Shown here: in pieces, positions 8,590-14,458 of the stretch | Position numbering within the stretch: the stretch's first letter is position 1 | Layout: each line of letters starts with the position of its first letter | Assembly (NCBI GenBank): GCA_036514635.1 | Contig: DATBWU010000332.1 | Coordinates: forward strand, 1 to 20,677 | Source: DASSFZ01 sp036514635 | GTDB taxonomy: Bacteria; Chloroflexota; Anaerolineae; Fen-1058 | Direction: 5' to 3' | Length of the DNA stretch: 20,677 nt | Translations under genes and position numbers: made by a program | The notes under the pieces: generated by a model | What the model saw: only the letters and a program-made list of their open reading frames with translations | Told to the model about the DNA's origin: nothing | Databases searched by the model: none

Positions 8590-9945
8590 TTACACGCCGG
8601 CGAGTCTGTAGCCGCGCCCACGCACGGTCAAGAGATAACGCGGGTTAGCCGGGTCTTGCTCCAGTTTGGCGCGCAGGCGGCTGACCAGTTTCTCGATGCG
8701 CGCGTCATCCACCTCGTCTATGTAGTCCTGCCCCCACACACTTTCGACAATTTGATATTTGTCACACAGTTTATCCAACCGGCCCCACAGCAGCAGCAAG
8801 AGCCGATATTCCAGATCGGTCAGCGTGGGCACAGACCGCCCGTCAACCGTCACTCCTCCGGCGTCCACATCGACCCACACACCGGCCCGCGCCGTCGGGC
8901 GGACGCGGCGCTGCCGGCGCACGAACCCGGCGAAGTGCACGCCGAACAGGCGCGGCGGTGTGCCGCTCAGGACTCCTTCGTCAATCAGCGCGGCCAGATG
9001 AGCCGGCTCGATTGTCGCATCCGGGTCGAGCACCAGGTCGACGAGCGCGATGCGCTCGTCCTCCGACAACTGGCTCCACAACTTGCTGCACTCGGCGCGC
9101 GCTACCTGATCGTCCTCCAATCGCGCGCGGGCGATTTGCAGGGCTTGATCGCGCGCGTTGGCCGGGACGCCGGCCTCCACGTCCAGCACGACGCGCGTCA
9201 TCGCCTGAATCAACCCCGCATGGCCGCCCGCCTGCTCGACGACGAAGTTGAGCTCGTGCGGATCGAGCGATGCACCTTCCTCGGCGGCATACTCTGCCGC
9301 TAAGGCCCGCGCGTCAGCGTCGATCAGCATACCCAGCGTGCACTGCCGCCCGACGAACAACTCTACAAATTCGCTCACGTCGCTATCGACCCTGCGCATA
9401 GTGTTGAGCGGCATAGACGTCGCGACGACGTAGGACAGGCGCTTGCCGAACTTGTCGCTGAGCGCGCGCAGGTTCAAGAAGACCCGGCTCTCCAGTTGGG
9501 CAAACGGCTCGTCGAACTCGTCGAGCAGGAACACAATGTGGCGATCCAGATCGCGGCTGAGCACGTCGATGGCGTCGTTGAAGGCCAGCGGCACGGCGAA
9601 CTCGCTCGGCGGCTCGATGACCTTGCGATACAGATCGCCCAGCTGCCCGACGACCGAATCGGGCGCCTGGATGCTTTCCAGCACGTCCTGCGCCGCGCGC
9701 AGCGTCACTTCGTAGAAGCCCTGCGGCGCGAGCGTCAGCATCAGGTTGCAGTCCACATAGATGAAGACGAACTCGGAGGCGCGTTTGCCCAGCAGGTGTC
9801 GCTGCACGTCGATCCGGCACACGGTGCGCAGCAGCATCGATTTGCCCGTGTTGCTCAAGCCGACAACCGAAGACGAATAGCCTTCGGCCAGCGTTCGGAA
9901 GATGAAGTCCAGATCGTTACTGCGAAGGAATTTTGAGGTTGTCAT
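8590..9945 (-). CDS. P-loop ATPase fused to C-terminal OmpR/PhoB-type winged helix (one-component regulator)
   Basis: With the ATG at 9945 the product is 451 residues. The N-terminal half is an AAA/STAND-like ATPase: Walker A GLSNTGKS (29-36) and Walker B IVFLLDEFDEP (about 137-147), followed by a sensor-like strand (SYVVATSMP) and a helical lid region (about 200-300). A middle region of about 60 residues leads to a C-terminal Trans_reg_C winged helix (about 358-449). Its typical elements are LTDLEYRLLLLLW, VWGQDY, a recognition helix around ARIEKLVSRLRAKLE, and the YLLTVRGRGYRL wing. There is no receiver domain, so DNA binding may be gated by nucleotide state or a partner protein. I prefer the start MTTSKFLRS over an ATG 51 nt upstream because the extra residues look non-conserved; neither start has a clear Shine-Dalgarno. 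Target genes are unknown; the kinase operon downstream is the nearest candidate. Confidence 0.85.
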   Translation of the reverse strand: MTTSKFLRSNDLDFIFRTLAEGYSSSVVGLSNTGKSMLLRTVCRIDVQRHLLGKRASEFVFIYVDCNLMLTLAPQGFYEVTLRAAQDVLESIQAPDSVVGQLGDLYRKVIEPPSEFAVPLAFNDAIDVLSRDLDRHIVFLLDEFDEPFAQLESRVFLNLRALSDKFGKRLSYVVATSMPLNTMRRVDSDVSEFVELFVGRQCTLGMLIDADARALAAEYAAEEGASLDPHELNFVVEQAGGHAGLIQAMTRVVLDVEAGVPANARDQALQIARARLEDDQVARAECSKLWSQLSEDERIALVDLVLDPDATIEPAHLAALIDEGVLSGTPPRLFGVHFAGFVRRQRRVRPTARAGVWVDVDAGGVTVDGRSVPTLTDLEYRLLLLLWGRLDKLCDKYQIVESVWGQDYIDEVDDARIEKLVSRLRAKLEQDPANPRYLLTVRGRGYRLAGV

Positions 9946-9974
9946 GGGTTCACGTTGAAGCAAGGAAGATGATA

Positions 9975-10043
9975 GCCACAGAGCCACAGAGGGCACGGAG
10001 GGTTATAAAGTACAACTCTGTGATCTGTGTGCCTCCGTGGTTT
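9975..10043. repeat. Imperfect inverted repeat built from CCACAGAG-like units
   Basis: Left arm around 9975-10000 contains CCACAGAG, CCACAGAG and GGCACGGAG. The right arm around 10016-10043 is its approximate reverse complement (CTCTGTG, CTGTGTGCC, TCCGTGG). It occupies most of the gap upstream of the ATPase/winged-helix gene, so it lies in that gene's promoter or leader region. Its architecture mirrors the element at 8390-8453 although the unit sequence differs. It resembles AACCACAGAGGCACAGAG-type dispersed repeats that I recall from other genomes. Mobility is not shown by the window. Confidence 0.65.
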
Positions 10044-10066
10044 GCTTTTGCATTGTTCAAGAAAAT

Positions 10067-10093
10067 AGGCCAACGTGTCAGAGACGTTGGCCT
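10067..10093 (-). terminator. Rho-independent terminator after the Thr/Pro-rich protein gene
   Basis: A perfect 10-bp stem (AGGCCAACGT / ACGTTGGCCT) with a 7-nt loop lies 25 nt past the stop codon at 10119. On the minus strand it is followed directly by ATTTTCTT, a U-rich tail. Position and tail both fit termination of the 10748-10119 transcript. Confidence 0.75.
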
Positions 10094-10118
10094 GATCGGG
10101 CGAGGTAAACTGCCCCAC

Positions 10119-10748
10119 CTACGTTTGAGAGGTGCGCATTCGCCGCGCGGCGAAGAGCAAGACGATCAACACAGCCGCCAGTGTCAGGCCGGCGAAGTCG
10201 CCGAGACCGGTGTTGGGAACCTGGGTGCCCTGACCAGCCGCCGGTGTGCCGGTAACACCGGGAGTGGCAGCACCGCCGGCTACTCCCTGGCCTGAGGCCG
10301 ACGGCGTGCCGCTGCGCGTGGCGGCGGCAGTTCCCAACGGCGTGCCGGCCCGGGTGGCCCCCGGCGTGACGTTGGCAACAGACAGCGTACCGGTGACGAC
10401 CGGCGTGGCCTCCTCCACGGCTGTGGTCGGCGTCGCCGGAACCGTCGGGGTATCGGTCGGCGGCGGCGTTGGCGTCTCGGTCGGTTCGGGCGTATCGGTC
10501 GGTGCGGAGGTGGGGGTGACAGCCGCCTCCGCTGTCTGCGTGATTTGCGCGATGGCCTGTGCCGTCGCCGTCACCGCCTGCTCGGCGGTCTGCTGCGCGG
10601 CCCGTCCATTGCGATTGCCCAGCGCCGCCACGATGACGACAATGCCGACGAGCAAGAGCAGACCCATGCCGCCCGCGACGAGCAGGAAGAGTCGATTGGA
10701 GGATTCCTCGCCGTTGCCGGTTGGCGAAGTCATGTCTTCGGATGCCAT
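10119..10748 (-). CDS. Thr/Pro-rich surface protein with N-terminal anchor and LPxTG-like C-terminal signal
   Basis: The 209-residue protein begins with a short charged segment and a hydrophobic helix (about 20-43). A low-complexity extracellular-type region follows (about 50-175), rich in Thr, Pro, Ala and Gly with many TPT, TDTPEP and GTP triplets, as expected for a flexible or glycosylated stalk. The C-terminus carries VPNTG (177-181), a hydrophobic stretch (about 185-201) and a basic tail RRMR. This is the tripartite layout of a sortase signal, with Val in place of the usual Leu. The start at 10748 has a strong AGGAGG. The gene is set apart from the upstream operon by 181 bp of structured DNA and has its own terminator. 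No sortase gene is in the window. A plain double-pass membrane protein is the alternative. Confidence 0.8.
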   Translation of the reverse strand: MASEDMTSPTGNGEESSNRLFLLVAGGMGLLLLVGIVVIVAALGNRNGRAAQQTAEQAVTATAQAIAQITQTAEAAVTPTSAPTDTPEPTETPTPPPTDTPTVPATPTTAVEEATPVVTGTLSVANVTPGATRAGTPLGTAAATRSGTPSASGQGVAGGAATPGVTGTPAAGQGTQVPNTGLGDFAGLTLAAVLIVLLFAARRMRTSQT

Positions 10749-10765
10749 GCCTGTCCTCCTCTGAG

Positions 10766-10795
10766 GATTGCCGCCCTATCCCAAACCCACGCTAT
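10766..10795. repeat. 30-bp direct repeat, copy 1
   Basis: This 30-bp segment (begins GATTGCCGCCCTATCC, ends CACGCTAT) is repeated exactly at 10899-10928, with a period of 133 bp. It ends 18 bp before the start codon at 10748 on the minus strand, so it sits just upstream of the ribosome binding site of the Thr/Pro-rich protein gene. Confidence 0.9.
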
Positions 10796-10812
10796 ACTCA
10801 ACGCGGGAACAT

Positions 10813-10900
10813 TCTGCGGTTTTGCTCACCGACCGCGTCCTCGCGGTCGATCAGGATAGACGCCCGCGTGGACGCGGGCTTTGAGCAGCAAAAGCGCAGA
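10813..10900. repeat. Composite palindrome: outer stem enclosing two 7-bp hairpins
   Basis: Outer arms 10813-10828 and 10882-10900 pair as TCTGCG, TTTTGCT and CA blocks with small bulges. Inside are two perfect hairpins with 4-nt loops: GACCGCG-TCCT-CGCGGTC (10831-10848) and GCCCGCG-TGGA-CGCGGGC (10862-10879). Together they could fold as a three-way junction in DNA or RNA. The element resembles REP/BIME-type palindromes. It is flanked by the 30-bp direct repeats. No U-tract follows, so I do not call it a terminator. Confidence 0.75.
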
Positions 10901-10928
10901 TTGCCGCCCTATCCCAAACCCACGCTAT
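10899..10928. repeat. 30-bp direct repeat, copy 2
   Basis: This is an exact copy of 10766-10795. It ends one base short of the stop codon at 10930-10932 of the operon's last gene and overlaps the end of the right arm of the composite palindrome by two bases. The flanking sequence of the two copies is unrelated, so the repeat is exactly 30 bp. Confidence 0.9.
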
Positions 10929-10929
10929 T

Positions 10930-12012
10930 TTAGCGCAAGAGTTCGAGATTAGCGAACGGCACAAAGGCGCTCGAGGCCGGGCTGAAACGCACCTCCGCGC
11001 CGGGCACGCGCGTGCCAATGTCGATGCGCTGTGCCCGTGCCGGGATCGACGTAACCGTGCCGACCCGGCCCATGTGCGGCCCGCGCACCACGCGCACGCG
11101 CGCGCCGACGGTCAACGGCGCGCCGATGGCCGGCGGCATCGGCGGGCGCGTATCCGACGGCAGCGGGATCAGAATCTCGGGCCGCACCACGCCCCACCGG
11201 GTTCGCGTCTCGGCGTTGATCGAGACTTCGCGCCCATCCTGCGCTTTGATCAACTCGAAGATCGGCGCGGCCATCGGGATGCGCCCCACGCCCTCGGTCA
11301 AAAGGATCGGGAACGGCATCTTGAGCGCCGCCTCGATCAGGTCGCCCTCAATGCTGCCGGCGATCATGCCTCTCAGTTGCAGTTGCTGCGCCTGATCAAG
11401 CGCCGAGGCGGTGAGGGTGCCGCCGCCCGCGACGATGCTGCCGTGTGCGTTGATGTCGATCGACGTGTTCTTCAGCGGTTCGTCGGCGGATTCCGTCACG
11501 ATGCGCAGCACGCCATACGATTCGCCGCCCATGCCCCACGCCGCTTGAATCATCGCGCCGGGCGATTCGATGACGAGGCCCAGGTTGCCCAGCATGTTGC
11601 CGACGACGCCCTTGAGATAGGCCCGCAACTCGATCGGCTTGCTGGCAACCTCGATCGCCACGCGGCCATCGCGTTCGTCGATATCGACGATCGTCCCGGC
11701 GACCGGCGAACGCACGGGCCGCACCCCCAGGCCCACCCGGCTGGCGATGACCTCCCCGGCTTTCACCGGATCGCCTTGACGCTTCCTCAGGTAACGCATG
11801 GCCCTGGACGGCTGCACGCGCAGCAACCGCGCGATCTCGAACGTGCGAAACTGCCCGCTGACCTCGGTGCGCGCGACCACGTCCGACGACTCGACGCGCT
11901 GGCCCGACGCGACCAGAATCTCGCCGGGAACGGGCAAGATGCGCTCGCGCCGGATCAGCGTCAGCGGCATCACGCGCGTTTCAGGCGGATAGTAAGCAGT
12001 CGCTTCAGTCAT
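10930..12012 (-). CDS. Protein with possible barrel-sandwich fold and KOW-like motif, downstream of the GlmL-like gene
   Basis: The 360-residue protein has no signal peptide or membrane helix. Residues 26-45 (PVPGEILVASGQRVESSDVV) and 80-112 (GDPVKAGEVIA ... SPVAGTIVDID) look like paired halves of a biotinyl-lipoyl-like or RnfC-like barrel-sandwich fold, but without the modified lysine motif. The middle (about 145-270) is an unassigned alpha/beta region that is glycine-rich around AHGSIVAGGGTLTASAL. Near the C-terminus VGARVRVVRGPHMGRVGTV (302-320) matches the KOW pattern. The gene follows the GlmL-like gene with a 4-nt gap, so the two products probably act together. I do not know a defined function for this protein. 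An RNA or nucleoprotein contact through the KOW-like segment is possible but unproven. Confidence 0.8.
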   Translation of the reverse strand: MTEATAYYPPETRVMPLTLIRRERILPVPGEILVASGQRVESSDVVARTEVSGQFRTFEIARLLRVQPSRAMRYLRKRQGDPVKAGEVIASRVGLGVRPVRSPVAGTIVDIDERDGRVAIEVASKPIELRAYLKGVVGNMLGNLGLVIESPGAMIQAAWGMGGESYGVLRIVTESADEPLKNTSIDINAHGSIVAGGGTLTASALDQAQQLQLRGMIAGSIEGDLIEAALKMPFPILLTEGVGRIPMAAPIFELIKAQDGREVSINAETRTRWGVVRPEILIPLPSDTRPPMPPAIGAPLTVGARVRVVRGPHMGRVGTVTSIPARAQRIDIGTRVPGAEVRFSPASSAFVPFANLELLR

Positions 12013-12016
12013 TCAA

Positions 12017-13786
12017 TTACGCACCCACGTCCCACAGCCAGGACTCGACCTGCTTGCGGCGGCGTTCCGCGTCGCTCGGCAGAATCAGCGGTCGCCCACG
12101 CGCATCGACGATCAGCCCCAGCGCGCTGCCCGTGATCGGGATCGGCCTGCCGCCCCGTCCCGGCCCGCGCCCGATGTCAATGCCCGCGCGCGGGCGCACC
12201 TGCAGCTCGGCCTTCTGTCCCAGGCTGAGCGGCAACACCGACAGCGACCCGGCTTTGATCTCATCCTCGATCGTGCCGCCGCTTTCGTAACTGATTTTGA
12301 CGCTCATCACCACTTCGCCGGCGCGTGAGCGCACCGGGCCTGTCGGCGCGATGATCGTCGCCAGTTCCAACAGACCGCCCTGATCGAGCGCCTGCACCGA
12401 CGCCAGCGGTTGCGCCATCGCCGCCGCGCCGAGCGCCGTGCCGAGGCCGTACACGTCGAGCACCAGCGTCGTCACGCCCACCGGCTCGACCGCGTCCAGC
12501 AAGAGCAACGCCGCTTGGCCGGGGCGCGGCGCATTCGACAACACACCGCCGCTGCCGATGATCGGCTGGAACAGCGGGATGCTGCTGTCCGAGAAGCGCG
12601 GCGTGCCGGGCGGCCATCCGGAGCGCGCGACGCGCAGCGCGGCGCGGATCGCCTCGCGGGCGAGGGCCTGCTCGATGCGCAGCTCATGGATATCCTGCGG
12701 AATCGTCGTCGGGCGCAGTTCCTTGTTCACGACGAAGGCGCGCAGGTCGCCTTCACTCACTTCAAATTCCAACCAGCGCGCGATATTCTCCCAACCGACC
12801 TCGCGCAGGAAGCGCACGCCGAACGATGTGCCAATATCGGTGCGCAGCGTCATGTACAACTGGCCGTTGAACGCCGCCGCGATGGCCGTCGTCGAGCTGC
12901 CCACATCCACGCCCAGAACGCCCATCTTGGGATTCTCGGTGCTGAGGTATTGTGCGACGTGGCCGAAGGCGCGCGCGCTGGGCAGCACCGGGAAGGTGCT
13001 CCACGATCCGATCGTGGACAGCCCGGCGATATTCGCCATCTTATGCTGCGCGTACATCACTTCCAGCTCGGTCTGCGCCGGGCCGATCGACTCCGTTTCG
13101 AGCGTGGGGCGCACGTTGTCGATCTGGAGCAGCTCGGCCTGATTGCCAACGGCCTCGGCGACGCGTGGCTTGAGGCTGGCATTGCCCGCGAAGAGGAGGC
13201 GCGGCTTGGTGCCGGTCGCTTCGAGAAAACGTGTAGCGATCTTCGCCGCTTCGACCAGTTCCAGAGCCGATCGTTCCGCGCCGCCGTCGGTTCCGCCGCT
13301 GATGCAGATCACGTCCGGGCGCGAATCGTAAATGCGCTGAATGCGGTCGTCGGCGATCGATCGGTCACGCTGGCGGAAGCCCGCCAGCGCAATCTCGGAT
13401 TCGATGCTGGTGTACGTGCCGAGCGCGGCGTGGCGCAGGCTCTCCAGGCTCCACTCGCCGGCCAGCCCGGCCAGCACCACGCGCAACGGCTGACCCGCGC
13501 TGGCGGTCACGACACACACATCCACACCCGCACCGTTCGGGCGCTCCGGCATGATCAAGTCGCCGTGCTCTTCGAGGAGGGGACGCCCGGCGGCCACCGA
13601 CAGTTTCTCCAACGCGTGCCGCGCGCCGATCGACGCGTCGGCCCACGGCACTTCGATCGTGGTGGACGACGTCGCGCGCGCGATGAAGCGGTACACGCCT
13701 TCCACACGCGCGATCAGCACGGCTTTCGTGCTGACCGTGCCGATGTCGATAGCGATGAGGGAATCGATGTGTGCTTCTTGTGCCAT
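12017..13786 (-). CDS. glmL: GlmL/MutL-type ASKHA ATPase (glutamate mutase L family)
   Basis: The 589-residue protein shows the duplicated actin/Hsp70-like (ASKHA) phosphate loops of the GlmL family: AIDIGTVSTKAVL (12-24) and GVDVGSSTTAIA (292-303). GGTDGGAE (164-171) and GSGGVLSNAPRPGQA (411-425) are further family-like glycine motifs. In characterised anaerobes the gene lies between the two subunits of adenosylcobalamin-dependent glutamate mutase and is thought to act as a reactivating chaperone. Here neither GlmS nor GlmE is nearby; the neighbours are membrane proteins. The start at 13786 abuts the previous stop (TGAATG). The C-terminal 90 residues are basic and glycine-rich (DIGRGPGRGGRPIP). 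It should not be confused with the DNA mismatch-repair protein MutL. The fold is well supported; the target of its ATPase cycle is unknown. Confidence 0.88.
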   Translation of the reverse strand: MAQEAHIDSLIAIDIGTVSTKAVLIARVEGVYRFIARATSSTTIEVPWADASIGARHALEKLSVAAGRPLLEEHGDLIMPERPNGAGVDVCVVTASAGQPLRVVLAGLAGEWSLESLRHAALGTYTSIESEIALAGFRQRDRSIADDRIQRIYDSRPDVICISGGTDGGAERSALELVEAAKIATRFLEATGTKPRLLFAGNASLKPRVAEAVGNQAELLQIDNVRPTLETESIGPAQTELEVMYAQHKMANIAGLSTIGSWSTFPVLPSARAFGHVAQYLSTENPKMGVLGVDVGSSTTAIAAAFNGQLYMTLRTDIGTSFGVRFLREVGWENIARWLEFEVSEGDLRAFVVNKELRPTTIPQDIHELRIEQALAREAIRAALRVARSGWPPGTPRFSDSSIPLFQPIIGSGGVLSNAPRPGQAALLLLDAVEPVGVTTLVLDVYGLGTALGAAAMAQPLASVQALDQGGLLELATIIAPTGPVRSRAGEVVMSVKISYESGGTIEDEIKAGSLSVLPLSLGQKAELQVRPRAGIDIGRGPGRGGRPIPITGSALGLIVDARGRPLILPSDAERRRKQVESWLWDVGA

Positions 13787-14458
13787 TCAGCCGCCAGGCG
13801 GGAAGAATACGAGAAACACGTCGCGCAGCCAGCCGCTTAGCACGCTTGCGCCTGCAACGAATACTAACGCGAACGTCGCGCCGAAGGCAATGTACAAGAA
13901 CGTGCGACCCGCGCCTCCGGCCAAGCCGAGGAAACTACGCCGCGCTGCACGCGAATAGGCGAAAGCGATCAGCGCCGTCACCGTCGCGGCCAGGGCCAAC
14001 AAGTTGACCAGCAGATTGATGACGGAGTTGCTCGATCCGGGCACAGCCGAATTGAGTGACGCAGTCGCACTGGCCGACTGAGGGAGCAGCGTGCCGAGAA
14101 GCGCACCGCCAATCGCCACGCCTGCGCCCACGCCAAGCAGATAGCCGACGGCGGCATTGCCCAGCCAGGCCACGCGACGGAACAACTTCGCCAGCAGGAA
14201 CACAGACCCCAGCACGCCGAACACCGCAAAGACCAGCTGGCCCAGTTCTTGCGCTGTGAGAGACTGTAGCCTCAACAGATTGGGCAATGGAGTCAACACG
14301 CGCGGAACAATCACCTGGCTGAGCGCGACGGCAACTGCATAGGCCGCGCCGACGCCGATGAGGATGTGCATCGCCAGACGATACAGGAAGTTATCGCGGA
14401 TCAAGTACGACAACACAGCAATCGTTAGCCCAAAGCCGATCCAGAAACCCAGATCCAT
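13787..14458 (-). CDS. Polytopic membrane protein upstream of the GlmL-like gene
   Basis: Translation from the ATG at 14458 gives 223 residues beginning MDLGFWIGFGL. This start overlaps the previous stop by one base (TAATG). The longer frame reaching 14758 is rejected because its extra 100 residues are the antisense-like shadow of the preceding gene. About six or seven hydrophobic helices are visible: near 3-20, 30-52, 70-92, 100-125, 145-168 and 185-212. A Ser/Ala-rich loop lies around residues 125-145 (LLPQSASATASLNSAV). I recognise no catalytic or transport motif. Its tight fusion to the GlmL-like gene (zero spacing) suggests that the ATPase acts at this protein or at the complex it belongs to. 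Confidence 0.85.
   Translation of the reverse strand: MDLGFWIGFGLTIAVLSYLIRDNFLYRLAMHILIGVGAAYAVAVALSQVIVPRVLTPLPNLLRLQSLTAQELGQLVFAVFGVLGSVFLLAKLFRRVAWLGNAAVGYLLGVGAGVAIGGALLGTLLPQSASATASLNSAVPGSSNSVINLLVNLLALAATVTALIAFAYSRAARRSFLGLAGGAGRTFLYIAFGATFALVFVAGASVLSGWLRDVFLVFFPPGG

Noticed and set aside
9946..9996. Upstream ATG for the ATPase/winged-helix protein
   Set aside because: It would add 17 residues (MPSVALWLSSSLL...) without a ribosome binding site. The ATG at 9945 precedes the first residues that look like the domain.
10246..10764. 172-residue plus-strand open frame rich in Val and Gly
   Set aside because: It is the antisense reading of the Thr/Pro-rich protein's repeats and has no ribosome binding site or domain.
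12017..13786. DNA mismatch-repair MutL
   Set aside because: The shared name is misleading. The motifs are ASKHA phosphate loops, not the GHKL ATPase motifs of mismatch-repair MutL.
12410..13840. 476-residue plus-strand open frame opposite the GlmL-like gene
   Set aside because: No recognisable motif, low-complexity composition, and full overlap with a clear ASKHA ATPase on the other strand.
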